Both the position numbers and the translations under genes were made by a program. A stretch of 9,028 nucleotides of DNA. Origin: JAGVXD01 sp964554415. GTDB lineage: Archaea; Nanobdellota; Nanobdellia; Pacearchaeales; GW2011-AR1. A model generated the notes under the pieces. The model saw nothing but the letters and a program-made list of their open reading frames with translations. It did not search any database and had not been told where the DNA came from. Shown piece by piece: positions 1 through 5,483 of this stretch. Within the stretch, counting starts at the first letter, position 1, and every line of letters starts with the position of its first letter. The DNA is taken from assembly GCA_964554415.1 (NCBI GenBank), contig CAZKON010000035.1, positions 1-9,028 of the forward strand, written 5' to 3'.

Positions 1-62
1 TATAGCGAGCCAGCCTCAAGAATTGGCGAGCGGTGACTGGTGGTTGTTGACAAGGCGCAGAA

Positions 63-395
63 TTGTATGTGCTTGGAGTTTTACCTGCGGAAAAATATTC
101 TGATGCAGTGCATACTTTCTATATGAACTCTGTCCAACCGAGAAGACTTCACTCGAGACTCAAAGTGAAGAAAATATTTGCTGAAAGTGCAAGGGGTGAG
201 AAGCGATATATTGAGAAAGGAGCAAGGGTGAAATATATCCCTTATAATTCCCCGATCACTATGAATATCATTGAAGATTTGACTATTCTTGAGATATTCT
301 CCAGCGAGATTATTATGATTACGATTGAAAGCAAAGAGATTGCGCAAAGCTTTATTGGTCAGTTTGACATTATCTGGAAAGGCGCAGGGGATTGA
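63..395 (+). CDS. C-terminal part of a TrmB-like transcriptional regulator (5' incomplete)
   Basis: The 110 residues resemble the C-terminal effector half of archaeal TrmB-family regulators: an ELYVLG-like strand, a region with RRLHSRLKVK, then KYIPYNSPITMNI, and the family's typical ending IAQSFIGQFDIIWK. The N-terminal winged helix-turn-helix expected of a regulator of about 250 residues is absent. The frame is open only from base 51; a TGA sits at 48-50, so the match to the family begins abruptly (QGAELYVLG from base 51). The TTG at 63 is only a nominal start. The first 50 bases are more GC-rich than the rest and do not read as TrmB sequence in any frame, so this is either a broken gene or a contig-edge error. 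The gene ends 2 bp from the convergent toxin gene. Family call is fairly sure; functionality is doubtful. Confidence 0.6.
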   Translation: MYVLGVLPAEKYSDAVHTFYMNSVQPRRLHSRLKVKKIFAESARGEKRYIEKGARVKYIPYNSPITMNIIEDLTILEIFSSEIIMITIESKEIAQSFIGQFDIIWKGAGD

Positions 396-397
396 AG

Positions 398-778
398 TTA
401 TTTCTTCAAATCAATAACATCAAAACCAAATTTTTCATAAATTGTATCAGAGCTGATGATTTTATCATCTTCTGAACAAAGAGCCATGAGAAGACTATCA
501 AAAATTGTTGCACCTTGTTTAATATAATCACAAGCTTTCAGGAATACCTCCCAAGAGAACGCTTCTAATCGGGCAATTCTTGAGATTTGAACGAGTGTTT
601 CTTTTAGAGTAATGCCTTCTCTTTTACAAATAATCATAATCTCTGCAATGGTAAAAGGCGAGACATAAATGGTACTCTTATTTTTTTCATAGACCTCTCG
701 TGCTTTTTCCTTCAGCCAATCAGATTCCTTCATTAACGCAAGAAAAAAGTCAGTGTCTGCGTATTTTTTTTGTGGCAT
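398..778 (-). CDS. PIN-domain toxin, VapC-like ribonuclease
   Basis: 126-residue single-domain PIN protein, the normal VapC size. Conserved acidic residues of the Mg-dependent active site are visible: D8 (in YADTDFF), E46 (TIAEIM), D94 (ATIFDSLLMA) and D111 (ISSDTIYEKFG). VapC toxins cleave RNA, often initiator tRNA or rRNA; the target here cannot be read from sequence. The ATG at 776-778 lies inside the end of the upstream antitoxin gene (29-bp overlap, different frame), so the pair is translationally linked and co-transcribed. No good Shine-Dalgarno precedes the start. The stop codon is 2 bp from the end of the convergent TrmB-like gene. Family call is strong from motifs, order and partner. 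Confidence 0.85.
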   Translation of the reverse strand: MPQKKYADTDFFLALMKESDWLKEKAREVYEKNKSTIYVSPFTIAEIMIICKREGITLKETLVQISRIARLEAFSWEVFLKACDYIKQGATIFDSLLMALCSEDDKIISSDTIYEKFGFDVIDLKK

Positions 779-1007
779 GTTCTTCTATTTCTGCTCTTGC
801 CTCTTTTTTAAGTTGAATAGTAGACTTATTTTTCATTTTACCTTTTCCTAGTCTCGAGAGGGCATCTAGTGGATCTTCTTCGATAGGTTCGAGATAAATA
901 CCTTCTCCTTGGGCTCTTGCTAAAAAGGTTCTGAATTGAATGTACTTCCTTAATTCTTCAGGAAGATACAACCTTCCCTGTTTGTCAAAACTAACTATTC
1001 TTTCCAT
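750..1007 (-). CDS. AbrB/SpoVT-type antitoxin (VapB-like)
   Basis: 85 residues. The first ~45 form an AbrB/MazE swapped-hairpin domain: VSFDKQGRLYLPEELRKYI is the usual 'D-x-x-G-R-[ILV]-x-[ILV]-P' signature, followed by a strand with GIYLEPIEE. The rest is charged (KGKMKNKSTIQLKKEARAEIEEH), as expected for a tail that wraps and neutralises the toxin. It precedes and overlaps the PIN toxin gene, the standard antitoxin-first order. A TATA box (1028-1036) is centred about 25 bp before the ATG, so the mRNA is probably leaderless and starts at or near base 1007. TTTCCAT repeats spaced 19 bp (1001, 1020, 1039) surround the promoter and may be its own operator. The pairing with the toxin is well supported; its partner RNA target is unknown. 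Confidence 0.85.
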   Translation of the reverse strand: MERIVSFDKQGRLYLPEELRKYIQFRTFLARAQGEGIYLEPIEEDPLDALSRLGKGKMKNKSTIQLKKEARAEIEEHATKKIRRH

Positions 1008-1045
1008 AAATAATTTATATTTCCATTATTTATAAACTTTTCCAT
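1001..1045 (-). repeat. Three TTTCCAT direct repeats at 19-bp spacing, candidate operator
   Basis: TTTCCAT occurs at 1001-1007, 1020-1026 and 1039-1045 on the plus strand (ATGGAAA on the transcribed sense). The spacing is exactly 19 bp both times, and the latter two copies extend to TTTCCATT. The copies flank the TATA box; the first coincides with the antitoxin start codon, so its presence could partly be coding constraint. AbrB-type antitoxins commonly autoregulate, which makes an operator role reasonable but unproven. Confidence 0.45.
1028..1036 (-). promoter_or_regulatory. TATA box of the AbrB/PIN toxin-antitoxin operon
   Basis: TTTATAAAT on the minus strand, centred ~25 bp upstream of the antitoxin ATG (1007), the normal TATA-to-start distance of an archaeal promoter. 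This predicts a leaderless transcript. It lies in the 45-bp gap after the HerA-like gene, so the toxin-antitoxin pair has its own promoter. Confidence 0.6.
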
Positions 1046-1052
1046 TCTAACT

Positions 1053-2363
1053 TTAAACCTTTACTTCTGTCTTGATTGATGTCGGAGCCTCGCCTCCGTG
1101 CCAGGTAAAGCGAGGACGCATACGCATGGGATATATACGTTCTGAATTGTCGTCAAGGATGATTGCAGAGCCTTTCAGAGGAGGCAGAGAATCCATTTGC
1201 TGCCTGATGCTTTCTATCATATAAGTTTGCATAATCTCATTGAGAGACTCTAAATCTGATTTTGAAGTTAGACGATGAGAGATGACTATATCTGACTGAC
1301 TTATGACATCCTTATGTATTTGTCCTGGTTGTTGTGTTGCCAGCACTAGAGATATGCCTGGCTGTCTTCCCTCACGGAGAAGCTGCACAAGGGCATCAGT
1401 TGCAGGAGTCTTGCCTTCACAAGGCAGGAATTCATGCGCTTCATCGATAAAAAGCCAGACTAATGGTTCTGAACGTTTACTTCCATATGTAAGGTAATCT
1501 TGTCCATGTCTGATTGATTCTAGCTCTTCATGTTTGCGCGCATCCATTCTGTGCTGGAATATTTTTCTGGAAAGCAATGATATGACTAAGGCGCGAATGT
1601 TAAATGCTGCGATTGAGCTATACATAGAGATATCCAGAACTGTTGTTGTTCCAGTAGTGAGCAAATCTCGGACAGTTGTTCCCTCATGAACTGTGGCAAA
1701 AATACCCCACGTTTGGGCTGCGGTAAAAAGTGCGCTGACTATTTCTTTTGTTGCAGGGTTTGCGTAAATGTCGTTTTGCAAAGTGTTGATTATCTCTTTA
1801 ATTGTGAAAGGAAATGCTCTTTCTTTGAGTGCATTTATTGTTCTTGTTATGAGCACTCCTGGGAGGCTGGTAATGCCCAAGTTAAAGAGTGTAATCCAAT
1901 CCTCAGCAGCCAGTTCCGAAGGCTGAAGTGCAAAGGTTGCGTCTATGGGGATTCCTTTGTTTTTATATTCTGCAGATTTTCCAAAAGGTATAATAACTTT
2001 AACTGGCAGTGATTTTGCTTTTAGTTTCCACGCATCCAGAAGCTCTTTATCTTTTTCATTTGGGTACTTCATTGTCCAGAAGATACCCATTGTGTCAAAG
2101 ATAAGTGAAGCTATGTTCTTTGCATTCTCTGCAGGCAAGGAAGATAGTTCTTCTGCTATTGCTGCTATTGAATAGCTTTTTCCTGTGCCTCTTTTTCCAG
2201 CTATAAGTACTACGTGGCTTCTGGCTATATCCATCCAGATTTTGTTCGAAAGAGAAGTATATGTACCCATGCGGACGAAACCCTTACCTAAAAATATAAG
2301 TCCTTTATTACCAAACAGCTCTTTATCTGCATCATCCCTTCCGAGGATTATATCGTACGCAAT
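1053..2363 (-). CDS. HerA-like / DUF87 P-loop ATPase with a probable ATT start
   Basis: ATPase of the HerA-FtsK superfamily, usually hexameric motors that move DNA; the exact role of this DPANN branch is unknown. Numbering from the ATT start (436 aa): Walker A GKRGTGKS at 56-63, Walker B FIDEAHEFLP with D307-E308, then LREGRQPGISLVLATQQPG (sensor-like region) and RPRFTWHGGEAPT near the end. If read only from the ATG at 2270 the protein has 405 aa and loses 31 family-like residues (IAYDIILGRDDADKELFG...GFVRMGTYTSLSN). No ATG, GTG or TTG occurs in that frame between 2270 and the stop at 2415-2417. An ATT at 2361-2363 lies 6 nt after GGAGGT (2370-2375) and sits where relatives carry their Met. 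A frameshift or sequencing error is the alternative. Divergent from the dsb gene; no nuclease partner such as NurA is visible. Confidence 0.85.
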   Translation of the reverse strand: MAYDIILGRDDADKELFGNKGLIFLGKGFVRMGTYTSLSNKIWMDIARSHVVLIAGKRGTGKSYSIAAIAEELSSLPAENAKNIASLIFDTMGIFWTMKYPNEKDKELLDAWKLKAKSLPVKVIIPFGKSAEYKNKGIPIDATFALQPSELAAEDWITLFNLGITSLPGVLITRTINALKERAFPFTIKEIINTLQNDIYANPATKEIVSALFTAAQTWGIFATVHEGTTVRDLLTTGTTTVLDISMYSSIAAFNIRALVISLLSRKIFQHRMDARKHEELESIRHGQDYLTYGSKRSEPLVWLFIDEAHEFLPCEGKTPATDALVQLLREGRQPGISLVLATQQPGQIHKDVISQSDIVISHRLTSKSDLESLNEIMQTYMIESIRQQMDSLPPLKGSAIILDDNSERIYPMRMRPRFTWHGGEAPTSIKTEVKV

Positions 2364-2369
2364 TTGAGA

Positions 2370-2377
2370 ACCTCCTT
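2370..2377 (-). promoter_or_regulatory. Very strong Shine-Dalgarno of the HerA-like gene
   Basis: AAGGAGGT on the minus strand, a full-length match to the anti-Shine-Dalgarno, ends 6 nt before the in-frame ATT (2361-2363). It has no properly spaced ATG, GTG or TTG that opens a long frame: an ATG just upstream (2378-2380) and a TTG one base out of frame each run into a stop within about ten codons. This site is what decides the start. Confidence 0.7.
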
Positions 2378-2400
2378 CATGAAGATGGTAAGCGATGGGA

Positions 2401-2409
2401 TTTATTAAA
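2401..2409 (-). promoter_or_regulatory. TATA-like box upstream of the HerA-like gene
   Basis: ATTTAATAAA-type AT-rich element on the minus strand, centred near 2405. A start of transcription about 26 bp downstream (near 2379) would give a leader of roughly 16 nt just long enough to carry the strong Shine-Dalgarno. Position fits; sequence match is moderate. Confidence 0.4.
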
Positions 2410-2459
2410 TGTTGTTACTTAGTTGCTGTGTTACAAATTGAGAATGGAGCGTACAAACA

Positions 2460-2467
2460 TTTTTAAA
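2460..2467 (+). promoter_or_regulatory. TATA box of the dsb-sod transcription unit
   Basis: TTTTTAAA centred about 26 bp before the ATG at 2489, predicting a leaderless message. This placement favours the ATG at 2489 over the upstream in-frame TTG (2423) and ATG (2444), because those would lie upstream of, or inside, the promoter. Confidence 0.55.
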
Positions 2468-2488
2468 GTCTTTTTAACGCACAGATAT

Positions 2489-3448
2489 ATGGATGATGCA
2501 AATAATATAAAAAAAGATGATGTGATTGAGATTCCTGTTGGAAAATACCTTGATGCAGTGCGCGTAAATCCATGGAGACTTTCTACTTTTGTTCTTGTTT
2601 TGATTGTTATAGTTTTTGCAGGAGTTGTGTTCTTTGGCGGAGGAAGAACAACAGGGAATACAATAAGTGAGGATGTTGCTGCTGAAAAACTTCTTTCATT
2701 TATCAATGCGCAGGGAAATGGTGAAGCAACGCTGGTTTCTACTGAAAATACGGGTTCATTATATCTTGTGACTGTTAATTACCAACAGCAAAATATTCCT
2801 GTTTTTGTCACGCTTGATGGAAGTTATCTGATTACTGATCCTATCCCGCTTGCCGGCGATCGTGTGCCACCTAGACCTTCTGGTTCTGGAACAGGCAATC
2901 CTGAGCCTAAGGGACCTATTGCTGTTGAACTAGGAGATAGCCCTGCTAAGGGAAGTGCTGATGCCAAAGTGACTCTTGTTGAATTCTCTGATTATGAATG
3001 TCCATTCTGTGGAAGATTTTATACAGATGTTTATCAATTGTTGGAAAAAGAGTACATCGCGACTGGGAAGGTAAAGTTGGTCTATAGGGACTTTCCTCTT
3101 AGTTTCCACCCAAATGCACAGAAGGCTGCTGAATCTGCACATTGTGTCCGCGATCAGAAAGGAGATGCTGGGTACTTCATGATGCACAATCTTTTATTTG
3201 AGAATCAGCAAGAATTGAGTGTTGAAAACGAGAAGAAATGGGCAAGAACGTTGGGAGTTGATGGAGCGACTTTTGATACTTGCTTAAATTCAGGTAAGCA
3301 TACTAAGCTAGTACAAGATAACCTTGCATATGGGCAATCGCTCGGCGTCTCGGGCACACCGACCTCTTATATTAATGGCAAAGAGATTGTCGGAGCACAG
3401 CCTTACTCTGTTATTAAACAAATGATTGAGGACGAGTTAAATGTGTAG
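2489..3448 (+). CDS. Membrane-anchored DsbA-like thiol-disulfide oxidoreductase
   Basis: 319 aa from the ATG at 2489. Order: short cytosolic head (1-29), one transmembrane segment (about 31-50, LSTFVLVLIVIVFAGVVFF), an extracytoplasmic stretch (about 60-120), a Pro/Gly-rich linker (PPRPSGSGTGNPEPKGP), and a DsbA/Thioredoxin_4 domain. The active site is C171-P-F-C174 in DYECPFCGRFY, and the cis-proline loop is SGTPTSY with P291. Two further cysteines (in SAHCVRD and DTCLNSG) are typical of this family and may form a structural disulfide. It likely oxidises or isomerises disulfides in exported proteins outside the membrane; the DsbB or VKOR partner is not in the window. An in-frame upstream TTG at 2423 would add 22 residues but precedes the TATA box. 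Superoxide dismutase follows 18 bp downstream on the same strand. Confidence 0.88.
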   Translation: MDDANNIKKDDVIEIPVGKYLDAVRVNPWRLSTFVLVLIVIVFAGVVFFGGGRTTGNTISEDVAAEKLLSFINAQGNGEATLVSTENTGSLYLVTVNYQQQNIPVFVTLDGSYLITDPIPLAGDRVPPRPSGSGTGNPEPKGPIAVELGDSPAKGSADAKVTLVEFSDYECPFCGRFYTDVYQLLEKEYIATGKVKLVYRDFPLSFHPNAQKAAESAHCVRDQKGDAGYFMMHNLLFENQQELSVENEKKWARTLGVDGATFDTCLNSGKHTKLVQDNLAYGQSLGVSGTPTSYINGKEIVGAQPYSVIKQMIEDELNV

Positions 3449-3466
3449 ATAAAAATTCATAATCCT

Positions 3467-4084
3467 ATGATTTATAAATTACCAGAGCTTATGTATAAGT
3501 ATGATGCACTTGAGCCACATATTGATGCTAAAACAATGGAAATCCACCACACTAAGCATCATCAGACTTATGTTGACAAGCTGAATGAAGCGCTTGCTAA
3601 ACATTCTGAACTGAATCAGCCAGTTGAACAACTTCTTGCAGATTTGTCAAATGTGCCTGAAGACATTCGTACAGCTGTGAGAAATCATGGGGGAGGGCAT
3701 GTGAATCATTCTTTGTTCTGGGAGAGCATGACAAACGATGCAGCATCCAAGGAAGCAAAAGGAAAGGTGGTTGATGAAGTAATCGGGACTTTTGGGAACT
3801 TTGATGAATTTAAGAAACAATTTAACGATGCAGCATTGCGCGTCTTTGGAAGCGGATGGGCATGGCTTGTCGTGAATAAAGGGAAGATTGAGATTATTAG
3901 TACGGCAAATCAGGATTCGCCGTTGATGGAAGGAAAGATGCCTATTTTAGGGTTAGATGTCTGGGAACATGCTTATTATCTCAACTATCAAAACCGGCGT
4001 GCAGATTACATCGCAGCATTCTGGAATATTTTGAATTGGAAGAAAGTTGATGAATTGTATCAGAAAGAGATGAAGAAAAAATAG
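3467..4084 (+). CDS. sodA: Superoxide dismutase, Fe/Mn family, Mn-type signature
   Basis: 205 aa, normal length. Converts superoxide to hydrogen peroxide and oxygen, in the cytoplasm (no signal peptide). Metal ligands are H27 (MEIHHTKHH), H81 (GGHVNHSLFW), D164 and H168 (GLDVWEHAYY). Metal-specificity residues point to manganese: G77 (GGGH) and the outer-sphere glutamine Q149 in STANQDSP, whereas Fe enzymes carry the glutamine near position 77; cambialistic use cannot be excluded. The protein resembles bacterial SodA closely along its whole length (for example FGSGWAWLV, NRRADYIAAFWN), so acquisition from bacteria is plausible. No Shine-Dalgarno or clear own TATA is seen in the 18-bp gap after the dsb gene, so the two are probably co-transcribed. 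Its stop abuts the stop of the convergent toxin gene. Confidence 0.95.
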   Translation: MIYKLPELMYKYDALEPHIDAKTMEIHHTKHHQTYVDKLNEALAKHSELNQPVEQLLADLSNVPEDIRTAVRNHGGGHVNHSLFWESMTNDAASKEAKGKVVDEVIGTFGNFDEFKKQFNDAALRVFGSGWAWLVVNKGKIEIISTANQDSPLMEGKMPILGLDVWEHAYYLNYQNRRADYIAAFWNILNWKKVDELYQKEMKKK

Positions 4085-4588
4085 TTATTCCTTATTCATC
4101 CGTTCTCCAATCGAAAGAAGCTTTTCATAGGTTCTTACGTCTAAGAAATAGCCGCTTCCCAAGAGTTTTCTTAATATCTCTTTATATTTTTCCGCATGAA
4201 TTATTTTTTTATCTAAAAGAATTATCAATAATGAAGTCGTTCGTAAAGGTATGAGACTGAACATTTCACAAATGTGAAAACCTTCTTTTTCATCTATCAG
4301 AATATTTTTCACAGAGAGCTCTTTGCAAAGAGAAATGCATTCTTTCTCTCCTTTGTCAAGACCAGCTATTTCAGGAACAGTCTTTGGTTCCTTTACGAAG
4401 ATGAACTTTTCCAAAATGAGCTCTTCTATGAACCTTACCTCATTTTGCCCACGTTTTTTTCCTGCAATAATAATCTCTTCATAGACTCCTGGAGGAATTA
4501 TGATTTCCTCAAACACTTCCTTAAGAAGGCTAAGATAGCCTATTTTTGAGAGGTGAATGAGGGGAGTAGAATCAGATATGACTCTCAT
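4085..4588 (-). CDS. DUF3368 PIN-domain toxin
   Basis: 167 aa. The start VISDSTPLIHLSKIGYLSLL and IIIPPGVYEEI are hallmarks of DUF3368, a PIN-domain branch paired with UPF0175 antitoxins in archaea and cyanobacteria. Likely catalytic acids are D6, E37 or E38, E81/E83 (LDKGEKECISL) and D99 (ILIDEKEG). The presumed activity is RNA cleavage; no target can be inferred. Its ATG overlaps the antitoxin stop in an ATGA (4585-4588), giving translational coupling. A 14-bp perfect palindrome (4319-4332) lies inside the gene and is probably chance. The 3' end touches the stop of the convergent sod gene with no spacer. Confidence 0.87.
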   Translation of the reverse strand: MRVISDSTPLIHLSKIGYLSLLKEVFEEIIIPPGVYEEIIIAGKKRGQNEVRFIEELILEKFIFVKEPKTVPEIAGLDKGEKECISLCKELSVKNILIDEKEGFHICEMFSLIPLRTTSLLIILLDKKIIHAEKYKEILRKLLGSGYFLDVRTYEKLLSIGERMNKE

Positions 4589-4908
4589 TTTATCTTCTTT
4601 GAGAAATTCAGAGCAATCTCCAAGTCTTTTTCAACATCTTCTTCTGTGTATCCGACCCAATCAATTTTCTTTTTTTTCACGATATCCATCATTTCCCAGA
4701 GAGAAACTTCTGCGAGTTCGGCAGCCCTTCCGAGAGTTATTTTGTGTGCGGCAAGTTCTTCAAGAGCATTATTCAGCTTCCATTCTTTCAAAGCTCCTGC
4801 TAAGAGGCGGCGAATAATCTCACTCCTATCCACCCGCCACTTCTTCTCAACCTGAGAGAGTTCTCTTTCCAAGTCCTTTCCAAGTCTTACTGATATTAAG
4901 TCTGCCAT
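4585..4908 (-). CDS. RHH/UPF0175 antitoxin
   Basis: 107 aa. The first ~45 residues read as a ribbon-helix-helix DNA-binding domain (ISVRLGKDLERELSQVEKKW, then DRSEIIRRLLAGALKEW). Residues about 50-95 match UPF0175: ALEELAAHKITLGRAAELAEVSLWEMMDIVKKKKIDWVGYTEEDVEKDL. This is the usual partner of a DUF3368 PIN toxin. It precedes the toxin gene and overlaps it by 4 bp. RHH antitoxins normally repress their own promoter as dimers, often at direct repeats, which fits the duplicated AATGTTTACA just upstream (4909-4938). The ATG at 4908 is the only sensible start. Confidence 0.87.
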   Translation of the reverse strand: MADLISVRLGKDLERELSQVEKKWRVDRSEIIRRLLAGALKEWKLNNALEELAAHKITLGRAAELAEVSLWEMMDIVKKKKIDWVGYTEEDVEKDLEIALNFSKKIK

Positions 4909-4938
4909 AATGTTTACAAGATATATAAAATGTTTACA
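4909..4938 (-). repeat. Two AATGTTTACA direct repeats, candidate antitoxin operator
   Basis: Perfect 10-bp copies at 4909-4918 and 4929-4938, 20 bp apart (two helical turns), so both face the same side of the DNA. The first abuts the antitoxin start codon. The TGTTTACA core is partly self-complementary at its ends (TGT/ACA). Placement between TATA box and start suggests repression by the RHH antitoxin. Confidence 0.55.
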
Positions 4939-4947
4939 TATTTAAAT
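4939..4947 (-). promoter_or_regulatory. Candidate TATA box of the RHH/DUF3368 operon
   Basis: ATTTAAATA on the minus strand, centred near 4943; transcription would begin near 4917, a few bases before the ATG and inside the operator-like repeat. A second AT-rich element, TTTTATATAT (4921-4930), lies between the repeats but is too near the start codon to serve as a normal TATA box. Confidence 0.4.
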
Positions 4948-4969
4948 CTATCGATGAAGGAAGAAATAA

Positions 4970-5422
4970 TTACTTCTTATCTTCAGAATCTCTTTCGTCT
5001 TCTGGCTCTTCATCCATTTCATCTTCATTAACAACTTCTACTTCAAGCTGTTTCAAAACTGTGAGGATTTTGTCCAATTTCGTGTTCAGCTGACTGAATT
5101 GTTCTTGTGAGATGCCATTTGAACTCTGAGCAAAGCTTCCTCTTGTGTCTGAGTTATTGTTCTTAAAACAATCAGTGCAATACACTGGCTTACCTCCTGA
5201 AGGCCTGAACGGAATCTTGCACTGCTTTCCACATTTGCTACATTCAGCATCGTGCATTTCCCTGTCTCCCCCGCCAAATCCTCTTCTTTCTCTTCCGAAT
5301 CTATCGTCTGACCTTTTATCTCCTCTGAACCCTCTCGGGCTGCTACCAAATCTACCGCCATTTGTGCGAGTGTTTCTGTTAAATCCTCTGCTTCTGCTAT
5401 TTCCTGATCTGAATGTTCCCAT
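4970..5422 (-). CDS. Small zinc-ribbon protein with Arg/Gly-rich head and acidic tail
   Basis: 150 aa in three parts. Residues 1-55 are rich in Arg, Gly, Ser and Phe (RGF, RRGFGGG), like disordered RGG regions that bind RNA or single-stranded nucleic acid. Residues 57-87 hold a zinc ribbon: C61-x2-C64 and C82-x2-C85, within the conserved-looking frame CGK..KIPFRPSGGKPVYCTDCF; C68 is an extra cysteine. Residues about 104-130 predict a helix or coiled coil (QFSQLNTKLDKILTVLKQLEVEV), followed by a strongly acidic end (EDEMDEEPEDERDSEDKK). Similar CxxC...KPVYCxxCF ribbons are common in DPANN archaea and candidate-phyla bacteria, without known function. The ATG fits a leaderless start (TATA at 5444-5451). 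Single gene with its own promoter, downstream of rfcL. A role in RNA handling is inference only. Confidence 0.8.
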   Translation of the reverse strand: MGTFRSGNSRSRGFNRNTRTNGGRFGSSPRGFRGDKRSDDRFGRERRGFGGGDREMHDAECSKCGKQCKIPFRPSGGKPVYCTDCFKNNNSDTRGSFAQSSNGISQEQFSQLNTKLDKILTVLKQLEVEVVNEDEMDEEPEDERDSEDKK

Positions 5423-5443
5423 ATGAGTTAACTTAAATTAAAG

Positions 5444-5451
5444 TATATAAA
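5444..5451 (-). promoter_or_regulatory. TATA box of the zinc-ribbon gene
   Basis: TTTATATA on the minus strand, centred about 26 bp before the ATG at 5422 in the 61-bp gap after rfcL. Predicts a leaderless message. Confidence 0.6.
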
Positions 5452-5483
5452 TGTAAGTGAACGACGAAAAAGTCAAGAGAAAG

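Noticed and set aside
1686..2012. Cysteine-rich plus-strand frame opposite the HerA-like gene
   Set aside because: The cysteines come from antisense reading of Ala/Thr codons; no CxxC pairs arranged as a metal site, and the opposite strand is clearly coding.
2423..2488. Longer N-terminus of the Dsb-like protein from TTG 2423 or ATG 2444
   Set aside because: The best TATA box (2460-2467) lies inside this stretch and the added residues do not look like part of the family; the ATG at 2489 fits a leaderless start.
4264..4332. Inverted repeat TTTCACA/TGTGAAA and 14-bp palindrome CTCTTTGCAAAGAG inside the DUF3368 toxin gene
   Set aside because: Both lie within coding sequence, far from any start, and short palindromes of this size are expected by chance in AT-rich DNA.
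4553..4855. Overlapping plus-strand frames opposite the RHH/UPF0175 antitoxin
   Set aside because: Both are Ser/Phe-rich shadows of a recognised antitoxin gene with proper operon structure.
5145..5426. Open frame on the plus strand opposite the zinc-ribbon gene
   Set aside because: Leu/Pro/Ser-rich translation is the mirror of the Arg/Gly-rich coding strand; no family resemblance and no ribosome-binding site.
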